This document shows, one piece after another, positions 1-11,288 of a stretch of DNA of 64,000 nucleotides. The number at the start of each line of letters is the position of its first letter. Within the stretch, counting starts at the first letter, position 1. This DNA is from Annona cherimola (taxonomy: Eukaryota; Streptophyta; Magnoliopsida; Magnoliales; Annonaceae): assembly GCA_030490835.1 (NCBI GenBank), contig CM059972.1, positions 16,717,764 to 16,781,763 of the forward strand. Reading direction: 5' to 3'. The translations under genes and the position numbers were made by a program. The notes beneath the pieces are model-generated. The model saw only the letters and a list, made by a program, of their open reading frames with translations, searched no databases and was not told where the DNA came from.

Positions 1-1
1 G

Positions 2-190
2 GAAATCAAGACACAAGCTAGGATGCTCCAAGATATTTCTTTCTCACATGTTCTTGGTACTGGGAATGAAGTTGTGCATTCTTTGACGGTTTTAACTACA
101 ACTAGGGATGATACCTGCACAGCATGGTGGGGATGCTCACCAAGGCGCGTTGTAAATACTCTGTTTTTAGACTCTCCTTTTTTGTCTTGA
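2..190 (+). pseudogene. LINE-type RNase H domain, C-terminal fragment
   Basis: An open frame runs from the window edge to a TGA at 188-190. Its translation contains FSHVLGTGNEVVHSL, which resembles the end of the RNase H-like domain of plant non-LTR retrotransposons (F-x-H-V-x-R-x-x-N-x-x-A-H-x-L-A). The usual Arg after HV is Leu and the usual Ala before H is Val, so it is probably inactive. The rest lies beyond the left edge. A second, longer LINE tail of the same type is at about 33.2-34.0 kb. It may sit inside the large second intron of the neighbouring minus-strand reductase gene; that placement is inference. Confidence 0.5.
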
Positions 191-741
191 TTTGAATACA
201 CATGATATTCCCCATAAAAAAATTGGCTGCTTTTAAGAGTGATATTTGGTTAATTGTACCCATTTTCATCAAATGCAACTAAAAATAGATTTAAAGTAAC
301 CGTTAAAATTTAGTTGCAAATAGTAATAAAATTTTTGGCTAGAATTGACATAGCATTTGGCTGCATTTGAGCATTTTTATGCCAAAGAAGACTATCTCTC
401 CGGTCGGAAATTAAAATTAGGATTTCACTTACCCCAGCACACACATTAACATTAGCATGCACATATGACATATAGATATTAAATCATTTGGTTATATCTT
501 CGGTGACATGCTCGCGTGGTCCCCAGCCCATTGTGCAAATACCAAGGGGAAAATAGCAAAGGGGCAAAAGGACCGAGTAGATGAGGCTTGTGAATCATCT
601 ACATACTGAAATTTGAAACTGGATCTAATCTAAAGAGGGCAAGGCTTAGAAAATGCAAGGGATAAATAGAGACTCGCATGCGTGGTCAAATTAGGAAAGA
701 AACCGAGAGGGGAGAAATATTTTAGCACGGCAATATTTAAC

Positions 742-1398
742 CTGATTGACGGCGGGTGGAATTTTGGCAAAAGAGAGCAGCTCTGTTAACTTCTTGCGAG
801 AGAAGTTGCTGACGCCAATGGCTTTCGAGAGGCCCAAGCTTTGGCACCTTTCCATCTCAGACCACACGGACTTCAAATCCATGGGGACTAGATCTTCCTT
901 TGCCAGGGGAAGGCAGTAAGTATCATTTCCGCACTTCAAGCTCACAGGCCAATGGATGAGATACAGATCCAGATACTCCAACCCCAGGTTCCTACCCTCG
1001 ACAACCATTGCAAATATTATACATGTGAGAAAGGAAAAAAGAAAAAGAAAACAGGAATCAAAATAATAATGAGAAGAAGAATGTTACTTGAGTGAGTTCT
1101 CCAGAGCTGGGACGACGCGGTGGGCATGGGCATCGCAGCACCAGAGCTTTGAGGTAATGAAGAGCTCGTCTCGAGAGCTGATAATCCCAAGCTGGAGCGC
1201 TTTGGCTATGGCTTCCCCAAGCGGCTGCTCGGATTGGTAGAGAGCGGCGGAGTCGAAGTGTCTGTAGCCGAGCTGGATGGCGTGCAAGATGGCGGATTTC
1301 ATGGCCTCGGAGCTGGTGAAGGGATAGGCGGCAGTCCCCAGGCCTATGAGAGGCATGCTCTGCTTGCCGCCTGAGATTTGGCCCACCACCTCCGACAT
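742..1398 (-). CDS. AKR-1: aldo-keto reductase, AKR4-like, exons 1-2 only
   Basis: NADPH-dependent aldo-keto reductase of the plant AKR4 group, which includes codeinone reductase, methylecgonone reductase and related polyketide or sugar-acid reductases. Exon 1 is 1398-1088, starting at the ATG at 1398-1396. The intron is 1087-992 (GT...TAG) and exon 2 is 991-742, ending CAG before a GT. Splicing restores [18 protein letters not shown]. Visible family features are [11 protein letters not shown] (catalytic Asp and Tyr), FITSKLW (catalytic Lys), LIHWPVS (catalytic His) and IGVSNFS. Exons 3 and 4 (VEMNP...QQ, the NADPH-binding SPLG segment and the C-terminal ELWD motif) are not visible on this strand down to position 1. 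They must lie outside the window or be lost. The two exons have no stop or frameshift, so the gene may be functional if complete. The physiological substrate cannot be told from sequence. Confidence 0.85.
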
Positions 1399-1597
1399 GC
1401 TAATTCCCAGGTTTTCCTGCTAGCCTGTAGATTCGATTGATGATTTCCTCATCACGCACGTCTTTATAATGAAGTTCCGCCTCAAAAGGCGGATAAAAAA
1501 AAAAAACATTTCCGCCTGTATAAGAGCTGTATGCACATGTATGATCATTCTGTATGCATGGATTTCTGACGTTGCCAACGGATCGGATGCACGTTCG

Positions 1598-1609
1598 TTT
1601 ATATATATA
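1598..1609 (-). promoter_or_regulatory. Possible TATA box of AKR-1
   Basis: On the minus strand the sequence reads TATATATAAA about 200 bp upstream of the AKR-1 start codon, just before the MITE at 1621. It is a plausible TATA element, but the neighbourhood is generally TA-rich, so this is weak. Confidence 0.3.
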
Positions 1610-1620
1610 CACACACATAA

Positions 1621-1968
1621 ATATTCAGGTGCAGCATCGCTGAAATAGGTCCCACATGATCATCAAATTATAATTTACTCCACCTATTATATTTAGAATA
1701 ATATATTCTATTATCATACTAATTTTCATCTCAATCAGAGATGTATATGGGTCCCATCTGAAAATGGTACAAATTCAATGTAATAAAATAGCTTGATGTA
1801 AATAACAACTTTAAAGTAATTTTTTCAACATATAAACCATTTGCTATGAAATTTATATATGAATAAATAATTGTATAAAATTTCATTTCATTCTAATATA
1901 TGTGGGGCCCACTTTTGATCAAATGTACTGCTGTTCCGATGCAGTGGCGTTACACCGGAACAACTCCC
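1621..1968 (-). mobile_element. MITE family A, copy 1 (inverted)
   Basis: A ~350-bp AT-rich element on the minus strand that matches the copy at 2164-2513 nearly end to end in opposite orientation. Shared landmarks include GGGAGTTGTTC at one end, a GTGGGCCCCA-like block near each end, ACTTTATACAATTATTTAT, TTTAGATGTTGAAAA-like and TCTAAATACAATGGGT. It has no coding capacity. It sits directly upstream of AKR-1 and could influence its promoter. Confidence 0.7.
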
Positions 1969-2125
1969 ATATATATGTGTGTGTATATATTTATAAGAAT
2001 ATGATCAGCATACCAATTTTCTAAATCGAACATCTAAATACAATGGGTGGGGTAGATTTTCCATTCATTATCATATGGGGCCCACAATGTATGAATTACA
2101 CGATGCAGTCACCTGCACTTGATCA

Positions 2126-2162
<37 letters not shown>
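2126..2162. repeat. (TA)n microsatellite
   Basis: An almost pure TA dinucleotide run between two oppositely oriented MITE copies. The small open frame across it is low-complexity translation and is not a gene. Confidence 0.85.
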
Positions 2163-2163
<1 letters not shown>

Positions 2164-2166
<3 letters not shown>

Positions 2167-2513
2167 AGTTGTTCGGTGCAGCACAACTGCACCAGAACAG
2201 TGGTACATTTGATAAAAAGTGGGCTCTATACATATTAGAAGGTAACGAAACTTTATACAATTATTTATCCATATATAAATTTTATAGCAAATGGTTTACA
2301 TGTTGAAAAAACCACTTTAAAGTTATTATTTACATCAAACTATTTTATTATGTTGAATTTATACCATTTTCAGATGAGGCCCATATACATATCTGATTGA
2401 AATGAAAATTGGTATTGTAATAGAATATATCATTCTAAATACAATGGGTAGAGTAGATTATGATTTGATAAGCATGTGGGGCCCATTTCAGTGATGCTAC
2501 ACATGAATATTTC
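2164..2513 (+). mobile_element. MITE family A, copy 2
   Basis: A plus-strand copy of the family, the mirror image of copy 1 across ~195 bp of TA-rich spacer. The internal blocks ACTTTATACAATTATTTAT, ACATTAAACTATTTTATTA-like and AAATACAATGGGT are conserved with the other copies. Confidence 0.7.
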
Positions 2514-2533
2514 TAATATATATATATATATAT

Positions 2534-2885
2534 GAGAACCTATATTACGTAGGCAGTCCGCTGTAAAATGGGTCTCATATATATTAAAATGTAAACTTTA
2601 TACAATTATTTATTCATATAAAAATCATACTTTAGATAGTTTAGATGTTGAAAATACTACTTTAAACTTGATATTTACATTAAACTATTTTATTACGTTC
2701 ATTTTGTACCATTTTAAGATGGGACGTATACACATGTTGGATTTTGGTGAAAATTTGTATGTTAATAAAGTAAATAATTCTAAATACAATGGGTGAAGTA
2801 GATTTCTCTTTCATGATCAAATGGACCCCACAGTGCATGGATTGCACTGTAATTAAGGCGCAGCCGAATGCACTTGATTATTTTT
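2534..2885 (+). mobile_element. MITE family A, copy 3
   Basis: It begins near GCAGTCCGCTGTAAAATGGG and ends with GGATTGCACTGTAATTAAGG followed by GCGCAGCCG. The ends are roughly complementary, consistent with terminal inverted repeats around a GTGCAGTCC-type motif. No coding capacity is seen. Confidence 0.7.
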
Positions 2886-2914
2886 CTATATATATATGAA
2901 ATTCATTCATTTGC

Positions 2915-3235
2915 AAACGGACTAAACTATATTATGGTGCAGTTCACTGTAAAATGGGCCCCACACATAGTAGATTACAATGAAACTTTATGCAATCATT
3001 TATTTATATAAAAATTATATGTTAGACAGTTTAAATGTTGAAAATACAAGTTTAAACTTAATATTTACGTTAAACTATTTTATTATATTAATTTTGCATC
3101 ATTTTAAGATGGAGACCATACACATGTTGGATTTGAATAAAAATTGGTACGTTAATAAAGTGAACAATTCTAAATATAATGGGTGAGGTGGATTTTTTAT
3201 TCATGATCAAGTGGAGCCTACAATGCATGAGCAGA
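2915..3235 (+). mobile_element. MITE family A, copy 4
   Basis: It starts near ATTATGGTGCAGTTCACTG and runs through the shared blocks GAAACTTTATGCAATCATTT and TTTAAATGTTGAAAATAC to AATGCATGAGCAG. The 3' terminal repeat appears truncated compared with copies 3 and 6. Confidence 0.65.
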
Positions 3236-4293
3236 AGAGAGCTGCGAGTCTTTTTTCTTTTTTGGGTTGTACACAAAATCACCTTCATGGGCAGTAATTC
3301 AATTGCATCCACAGCGCAGGAACATTTCATTATTATCATCCCATTTTAACTCACTTTGAAAATTAAATGATCCAATTAAAAAATAAATTATGGCTAAGAA
3401 TTCGCAACATCCACCAGCCAATAGAGTAAATAACTTTTTGCCAAAAGACAAAAATACTGAAAAAAATTTAAAAACATCTCAGAATTCTTTTCTCCCGAAA
3501 TTTTTTTCGCAGAGCTGGGATGGAATTGGGCGGACAGATACAGTGAGATGGATGTTGTATTATCTAAAGTACATGAGGATGATAGAACACACGATTCCAT
3601 GAGCAGAAAATTGAAGTGCAGCAGCTGAGCTCAGAAAAAAGCAGCGGCCACCCAGTTTGATTTCTCTCTCCACCAGGTCCTCACCCACCGACTCAGAAAA
3701 TATGCAACACCTTGTCCACTTGGTGTCTTTGCCGATATCTCTCCACCTATCGAAGAGTTCTCCGAGTATAATTTCCGCCTGGGCTGGGAGTGCGAGCAGT
3801 CCGCCGCACACATTTGGTTATGGAGTTGATATGGAGTTGCCAGCTATGCTTTTTTATGGCTTGGCTATGCATTAACTCCATTTTGCGGCCAAAACGCAAG
3901 TGATTTTTTAAGTCTCTGTGTTTTAAAGAATGAGCTCCACCGTCGAATTGCACTCTCCCTGTTTTTCCAGCTATAGTAAAAATTTTTTGAATCAATAATC
4001 GCTTCGTTAATGACACTATTTTTTCCACTTTTGTTCTTATATTCCAATCATTTTCTCTATCAACTATGTACAAAAATTTATTTTATTTCAATTATACCAC
4101 AATCATTTCCTATCAATCATAAATTTATCAAAATATTCTCTTTTATTAAAAAATCCAATACCCATGATCTCTCATTTGACAAAAAAAATTTCTGTCTGAT
4201 TTTTTTGCTAATAATCTCTTTCAACTCTCTTCTTACGGGCTAATCTTCCCAATTGAATTTTTCAGATGGCTCGTAGATAGAGAGGGTGGAATG
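3236..4293. other. Unassigned intergenic sequence
   Basis: No recognisable protein, RNA gene or element end was found. The stretch 3500-3900 is less AT-rich and has short open frames on both strands, none with a recognisable motif. The remainder is AT-rich. Confidence 0.5.
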
Positions 4294-4662
4294 AGATCTG
4301 ATTATGTGCAAATGGACTGCGCCGTATTACGATGTAGTCCGCAGTAAAATGGGCTCCACACATATTAGATTGTAATGAAACTTTATACAATCATGTGTCT
4401 CTATAAAAATCATACTTTAGACGGTTTAGATGTTAAAAATACCACTTTAAACTTAATATTTATGTTAAATTATTTTATTTCCTTGATTTTGTACTATTTT
4501 AGATAGGGACCATATACATGTTGTATTTGAATGAAAATTGGTATGCTGATAAAGTAAATAATTTTAAATACAATAGGTAGGCTAGAATTACCATTCATCA
4601 TCAAGTAGGGCCCACAGTATATGGACTGCACAGTGCAGTCATTTACACTGAAATTTTCTAAA
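4294..4662 (+). mobile_element. MITE family A, copy 5
   Basis: It begins ATGTGCAAATGGACTGCGCC and ends CACAGTATATGGACTGCACA plus GTGCAGTC. The internal blocks match copies 2-4. The facing GGACTGCRC motifs near the two ends are the most clearly preserved part of the terminal repeats. Confidence 0.7.
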
Positions 4663-5262
4663 CATCGATAGCATGGCAATTATTATTAATTTTCTTTTGC
4701 ACATTTGTCCAGATCACATGAAACCTCAAGCAATTATTATAAGGGTTGACGTCAGAATACTAATTTAAGCGGTATATCATCCTTCGAGAGATACGAGCAT
4801 GTGAACTGAGATACAGGCCGGATAATATGTGGGGCGAGATTCAGTATAATTATATTATACTTTAGGTTACATCTGTAAGGTTGCCCTGGGAAGTCAGATT
4901 AATTTATAGAGACTGGATTATAATATTCTGTATATATGTTTAACCAAAAAATCATACAAATGTTAAACTTATGAAAAGAACTCAAATCTAAATTTTTTAC
5001 ACACATATATACATTGCTCGTAAGCATTTGAAATAAGATTAAGTTATACATAAAAAACATAAAATGAATTCTAAAAAAATAATTGTTTTATTTTTAGTGA
5101 TGTGGTTGGCTCAGTCTGTTCAATGGTCCTTCAGTAGACTTCAGACTAACTGGTTGCCTTTTTCACCCAAAATTCCTGCCTATTGATTATATTGCTTTTA
5201 TAGTCTAAGCACAACACACCCAGACCCTAGCCTTTGTAAGAAAATTTTTCAACACTATTAAT
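4663..5262. other. AT-rich spacer, nothing recognised
   Basis: An AT-rich stretch between two MITE families. I see no conserved open frame, tRNA-like fold or terminal repeat in it. Confidence 0.5.
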
Positions 5263-5653
5263 TACTATAAGAAAGTTGATTTTTGGTAATCTTAATTTTT
5301 ATTATACAAATTTTAGAAACTTTTAAGGGACTTTCAGAGACAATAGAAATTTGTACTGATACCATTCTCGTTAATTAACAGTAGTAAGTCAATAACAAAG
5401 TTTTTGCAATTGTTTGTTTTTAAAAGATTATTACCGAATCTTGATCTTAGTGACAACATTTTTTTTAACTTTTCACCAAAGTTAACCATTTAATTTGCAA
5501 TAGACATCATATTATATTATTATAAGAAGCTAAGATTTCACTAATAATAATTATTTATGACACGAATCAATAAGTCAACATCATTTGAAACAAAAGAGCC
5601 TACCGAATTATTACTAAAATCATATCACAAAATTTTAATTTTCTTATAGTGTT
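5263..5653. mobile_element. CACTA-like MITE
   Basis: The left end reads TACTATAAGAAAG and the right end reads TTTTCTTATAGTG. These are imperfect inverted copies of the CACTACAAGAAAA-type terminus common in plant CACTA (En/Spm) derivatives. The interior is AT-rich and non-coding. The target duplication is unclear. Confidence 0.45.
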
Positions 5654-5669
5654 ACGAACGATACATAAC

Positions 5670-6050
5670 ATTATATAGAGAACCTACCATGTGCAGACGG
5701 ACTGCACCATAATTACTGTGTAGTCTCCTGCAAAATGAGACTCACACATATTAAAATGTAATAATACTTTATACAATTATTTATTCGTATAAAAATCATA
5801 CTTTATACTGTTTAGATGTTGAAAATATCACTTTAAATTTAATATTTACATTAAATTATTTTATTACGTTGATTAGGTACTATTTTAAGATGGGGTACAT
5901 ACACATGTTGGATTTGGATGAAAATTGGTATCCTAATAAAGTGAATAATTCTAAATACAATAGATGGAGTAGATTTCTTATTAATGATCAAGTGGGCCCC
6001 ACGGTGCAGTGACTACATCGTAATTATGGTGTAATCCTAATATACTCAAT
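5670..6050 (+). mobile_element. MITE family A, copy 6
   Basis: The best-preserved terminal repeats of the family. The left end contains GACTGCACCATAATTAC and the right end contains GTAATTATGGTGTAATC, giving an inverted repeat of roughly 40 bp with mismatches. It is followed by an (AT)/(AC) microsatellite at 6052-6095. Confidence 0.7.
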
Positions 6051-6335
6051 TATTTTATATATATACACACACACACACACATATATATACATATATAATG
6101 AAGTGCTTTCGGTTTGCATCAGATATGTAGTGCATACGACACATTTAGCCATTGATTTTGACAAAGAGAATTTGAGCCATTGAATGCTAGGTGCGAGTAT
6201 GCATATAGAGAGAGAGGGTGCATGTGAATTAGATACTCGCAAGTATAAATATGCTAATTTTAAGTTACGCACATTTTCAGTGTTGCTAAACCAAAAAAGG
6301 AAGTGGCAAAAATTCAGGAAAAAAATGAACTCGGA

Positions 6336-6513
6336 AAAAGAAGAGAGAGCATGCAAGGGGATTGCTGCCATCGTGTGCACCATCTTCGTCTTCATCTCCA
6401 TCTCTTTCTTGCTTTCTCTCTCAACCACATTTGAGAGAGCATGCAAAGGGATTGCTGCTATTGTGCGCACCATCTTCATCTTCATCTTCATCTCTCTCTC
6501 TCTCAACCACTAG
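6336..6513 (+). repeat. Tandem duplication of ~90 bp
   Basis: Two adjacent copies begin GAGAGAGCATGCAARGGGAT and end in CTTCATCTYCATCTCT. They sit in a 109-codon open frame (6184-6513) whose translation repeats ERACKGIAAIV followed by a hydrophobic stretch. I do not recognise a protein family, and the frame is probably fortuitous because the run is CT-rich. Confidence 0.6.
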
Positions 6514-7408
6514 GTAATGCATCTCCAAAGCCAACCCATCGCGACAAAATTGCGAAAAAGTAAAATCCCTAAAAATCTAGGGCTTACAGATGTTGGTGCT
6601 TTGGCTGGATGGCTTTGGTTGCATATGCAACCCACTACCTTGAAATTTAGATGTGCCATTAAATCTCCGTGTATGGTGATCATGTAGGGGTTCTTTCTAC
6701 TCATGAGCCACGAAAGGTCACTTAAAAATGAGAGGCCTCTTTCTTTTTAGATTGAATGAGAAATAGCTTGTGCAAAGAAGCAAATCGCTAAGGTATCTCT
6801 CCTTCTTCATTTCACAATATGTTACAAAAACAAAATAGTTATAGCGAAGACTGATTTTGCTAAGTGGCCCATATGCATCTAACTAGTGAAATTGGATATG
6901 TCGATGTGATTCTTACGGTCCACTAGTAGGATCAAACATGTCAACAAATGTAATGAATATGACCACTGAGGTTTTCCAACAGCTGTTGTTTACTGATCAA
7001 CATGTGAAAAATGAATATTAGAGGGTCAATGGTGGGACAGACCCCAAATGGTCCTGTAGCTAAAGAGCCTACACAATGAATCACATGTGCATTTGAGCAT
7101 GCACCTAAAGAGACAGTTTTAAAATGACTGGATGGATGGTCATTGAACTTAAATGAATGGTTTGGATTTCCTTGAGCAAGCATATGGAAGATTTTAATGA
7201 TGTTGAATGCCTAGAGGAGAATGGATCCATGACAACCACAAAGAAGTCAAGGATAGTAGTGTTAAGTTACCTTGCAGTGACACAACTAAGCATCATATGT
7301 AGAGGCCCTAGCCATTACAAATCCCATGATTTGCAAGGCCGTCTATTGAATGTGGCTAACCAATCAACAACATGCTTGCATTTCAAGATCTACATAGTAT
7401 TTGTAAAA
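6514..7408. other. Unassigned intergenic sequence
   Basis: It is of mixed composition with short open frames only (for example 7157-7414, 85 codons). No domain motif, splice structure or element terminus could be supported. Confidence 0.45.
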
Positions 7409-9370
7409 TGTTGAAAAAATAATAATGATAATTTAAGTTGACTGGTCAAAATCCACATAGGGCATCCTACGTGGGAAGGGTAGATTTTTTGACCAACTGG
7501 GACAGATAAGTAATAATGTGTCTTGCCCAATTATTATTTAAATATACTGCGGGTTATATTTATATTTTCATTTTTGAATGTTATTTCAGCAACCCGTGTA
7601 GTTCATTTGGCATACAGGTGGTCCAAGTGGTCTTATAGGTCTCGGGTTCGAGTAGGGGGTTTTGCAGAAAAAAATTAATTTTTGCACTTTTGCCTTCCCA
7701 GGCATGTAGGCCCCATAGGATAAGATAAGATGAGATAAGATTAAAATTTAAGGTTAAAAAAGTTTTATCTTTTATTCCTTATCTTAGCTATGATAGCTTT
7801 TATAAAAGGGTTTGAGAGTCGATGAATAGAGGTATCCGCAAGAAAGGTTTGAGGAACCTATAATTGCGAAAGGAGAGAAAATTACGGAAGGCAAGTAGTA
7901 TCTTATTTGAAATTGTAAAATGGTTTTCAAATTAATTATTATCGTTGTAATTATTTTCGAGCAATTAATTAGTTGTTCATGATATTTATAATACATATTT
8001 TGATTTTAGGCTATAGATTTTATGTATTTGGTATAATTTAATTTTATATTCTTATAGATGTTCAAGAATATAAAATTATGTAAATAAATTGTGCCTTAGA
8101 TTATGCCTAAAATACATGTTTTATATAGTTGTGTTTTATTATACATTTTTTATAAATACATTTATGTAAATTAATATGCAATAAATATATATGGACATTA
8201 GAATTATATATATTTAACAATATCTATGTATTATATGATCTGCGCCGAATCCCAATTTTGCCAGATGTCTCGGAATGAAAATTCGTCCGAACAAGAAAAC
8301 TCGTCCAGGGGGAATTCTTGTTAGAGGCGTCAGGGGAGAAAGGGATTTCCGCCTAGATGCACAAGAAGCTTACATTTGCAACAAAATTTTTTATTACTTT
8401 TGACATTTTGGGTGTGTTTGGTAATGAATAAAATTTTTGATAAAAAGTTTTGGAGAGTAAAAATTGTCAAATGATGTGATATGATAGGGGTAATGATGAG
8501 TAGTAAAGAGGATAAAGTTAAAATAGATAGGTTAGTTGTGTGGATAGTTGTGTAGAAATGATTGAAAAGTAGGGTAGTTGTATAGGAAAATGTGAAAAAA
8601 TGATTAAAAAATATGATGGTTATGGAAAGTGAAAAGTTTTAGATTGAAAAGTTTTAACTTGACATTTTTTATGAATTGGCAAACATACCCTTTAATATAC
8701 TTAATAGTTTTGATACTCCTGATGTCCAGATATTTTTAAAAAATTGACATGTAGCCCATTGCAGCAATAAGGGCTAAGTGAGACAAGTCTTGGGTCTCAA
8801 CTGCAATAAAGGCTATGATGATGTGGCTTAATGTGAGTCGTTCATTCCATTTTGTTATGATTTAATCATTTAAACTCTGATTTAAATGATCAAATAGTTC
8901 AATTCTATATTTTTTATGCTTCTAAACTCAATGAAAAAGTTTAATTTTGCATTTGACGCCTATTTTTTAAAATATTAAATTAAATAATTATTTTATCATT
9001 TAATTAAGTTTTATTTGAGTCATTATCCATTTTCAAATAATTTTCTACTTGCTAGTTATGTTGGGACTAACTCATTATTTTTACAGGTGTACCAAATCAA
9101 GTGAGACACTAACATTTTGGATTTACGTGAAGATTTTCAAGAATATTTATTTCTATTTATTTATTTTGAAGGCATGTATTGAGAATGATAGACTTGTAAA
9201 ATTTCTTTTTCTTTATGCCTTGATGTAATAATGGGAACATGACTTGTGGAAGTTGAATTTTGAAATTTTTATGAAATTATAATAATTAATTTCACTATAA
9301 ATGTGTAATTGATCTTGAGAATTTGCATTAAATATACGGTTAGGATCACTTTTCTGGACCGGTATGTTAC
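7409..9370 (+). mobile_element. Long dispersed repeat, copy 1 (possible solo LTR)
   Basis: This ~1.9-kb non-coding segment aligns collinearly with 56993-58595. Shared landmarks are the paired GACYNNTTGACCAA-type blocks, TTGCCCAATTATTAT, GCGGGTTATATTT, ATGTTATTTCAGCAA, a tRNA-like block at about 7600-7665, GATGTCC and ATTAAGTTTTGATTTGRG-type text. The outer ends read TGTTGAAAA and GTTACA, reminiscent of an LTR, but I found no convincing target duplication or internal coding region. Copy 1 is interrupted by a MITE at 8410-8690 that is absent from copy 2. Confidence 0.55.
8410..8690 (+). mobile_element. MITE family B (GGGTGTGTTTGG), copy 1
   Basis: A 281-bp element with terminal inverted repeats GGGTGTGTTTGGTA and GGCAAACATACCC. 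It is flanked by TTT on both sides, which supports a 3-bp target duplication because the empty paralogous site in the repeat at 57-58.6 kb has a single copy of this stretch. A 3-bp duplication plus this terminus suggests a PIF/Harbinger (Tourist-like) MITE. Confidence 0.75.
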
Positions 9371-10560
9371 AGTATTGTAATAGAGAGCCAAGGTTTCTTC
9401 ATCCAAAGTTCCAAACACTTCTCATAACTAGGGCCCCAGTGTCAAAAGTAACTAACTTAGACATGTCTAAAAAATCTAAACCCTCGATTCCGAGAACACA
9501 AGCATGCGCTTCATCCCATACTAAATCGATCATGTACTAAAATAATGAAATAATCAATGGTTATGATTTCTACTTAGATGATCTTGAGTATAGAGAGACC
9601 AATCACACATTTCTAGCATGATGGTCGTGTAATCTTTAATTTGAAAAATGAACCAAGTCAACAAAGTAGGAATTTTTTTTTAAAAAAAGGAATAAGAAAA
9701 AGGAGAGGGAGAGAAGTGGCATGGAGAGATGACAAAGGGAGGGAGAAAGGAGCGACTAGAATTCCACATCAGATAAATGATGACAAAAAGAGGGAGAACA
9801 ACAGAGGAAAATCGTTTCCAGCTCGAGGACATTGGAGATTTGGCCAAAGCTAGAGAATGAGAGAAAGTGTGGGCAGTGGCATAGATGATAGGAAAGAGAG
9901 GGATAAGGAGAGTTTAAACCTTTCTTCTTATCTAAGTTGAGGACAACGACCTTGCAAAAAATTTATGAAGATATTTAATAAATAATAATATAGGATAAAT
10001 TCTTTTCAGGACTTTTTTGCAATTGTAGTTTTTTACATTTTCCGAATGACTCCTTAATTCATATGAGTTTGTATTATAAATTTTGCATGACTAATGAAAC
10101 CTTTGTTCAAAATAATTATATAGTTAAATTTTAGGTATGAAAGGAATACACGATTAGAAAATCAACATTTGGAAACATAATTCTTGCCAAGATTTTTTTT
10201 AAGACACTAATTATGAACACCAAATTGCCGCAAAAACTATAGTAGTAAAATAATACGATGTGCCTAAAAAATATTGCCACAAAAAGTTTTACTTCTAACG
10301 ATACGCTTCTTTATGTAATCCATGGATTTTTTTTTACTTTTTATTATTATCTTTATATTTTAATATTCATGTCTTTCCGTCAAACTATCTTATATGTTTA
10401 ATAAATTGTTCATAATCATTACCTTTGTCATGCATACCACATCATTACTCTTTTATCTTTTAAAATTTTTCTACTTTTTTCAAAATGCTTACAAATTTCT
10501 AAAATTTCTTTCGTACCCACAAAGGGGAATTGCATCATTAATGTTAGCACTTAGATGAAA
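9371..10560. other. AT-rich spacer
   Basis: No supported gene. A purine-rich open frame at 9641-9853 (70 codons, mostly K, R, E and G) has the composition expected of low-complexity DNA and no recognisable motif. Confidence 0.45.
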
Positions 10561-11288
10561 TGACTAGTTTACTTTTTCCAATTCAGGCCTCCATTTGCCG
10601 TTAAAACCCATCTTTGTCTTCTCCGGCTTCCCTGTTCACAGCAATTTACGTCTGCCTTGTCATCTTCTCCGGCTGATCGAGTGGGTGGATTTTCCTTTCG
10701 CTAGAATCCACTGATGCTTGGATTGGGGATACTGTTGGATTTGCAGTTGTGGTTAAAAGAATCCGATGGCTTTTTCCTTCGCTAGTACTAATTTTGATGG
10801 TTCTGCGATGTGGTGGATTTTGATCTTAATTGCAGTCGAGTGCAGCATGGAAGAAGGGTGATGAGTGTCAATGTTGGAAGCATTGAAGTAGAGGCAGGAG
10901 GGGGGAAGGAAGAGTGGAAGAGTGGGGTGGGGTTGGGGGGTTCAAACGGCCGACAATGAGCTATTTGTAGCTGACCTGGAGAAGATGAGCGCAGCAGCTA
11001 GAGAAGATGATCATGGATGCCGCTGGTTATTTGTCAACATGACCAATCGTCAGGTGTTGATGAGTGCCTTGCGTGGATCTGTTTTGTGTGGTATTAACTG
11101 GGCAGGGGTGCCTGCCGAAGGGTTACAGAATTTCATGCCTTTCATATGCCGAATCTGGGAGGACATTGGATGTTGTTCGTTTTGGTCACATCTATGGTTG
11201 CGGCGCCTGATAATGGTGATTGGTAAGTCGAGTTGTTGTTGTTTTTTCCGCCATCGACCGAAAAGATAATGCAATGTAGAGAAGATTG
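10561..11288 (+). other. Possible gene remnant truncated by the copia element
   Basis: This stretch is clearly less AT-rich than its surroundings and holds a 115-codon open frame at 10922-11269, read just before the insertion point of the copia element at 11289. The translation (for example WLFVNMTNRQVLMSAL) matches no family I recognise. Without the insertion the sequence would continue at 15882. It may be an exon-derived or captured segment; function unknown. Confidence 0.3.

Noticed and set aside
1..741. AKR-1 exon 3 or 4 in the left edge region
   Set aside because: Translations of the minus strand show none of the expected blocks (VEMNP...QQ, SPLG, ELWD).
2043..2306. 87-codon ORF across the TA run
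   Set aside because: The frame reads a (TA)n microsatellite as alternating Ile/Tyr and overlaps MITE DNA.
6024..6506. 160-codon minus-strand ORF
   Set aside because: It lies over a MITE end, microsatellites and a CT-rich duplication. Its Met/Lys repeats reflect composition and no motif is recognised.
7600..7665. Functional tRNA gene
   Set aside because: Only box-like sequences are present. An acceptor stem and complete cloverleaf could not be formed.
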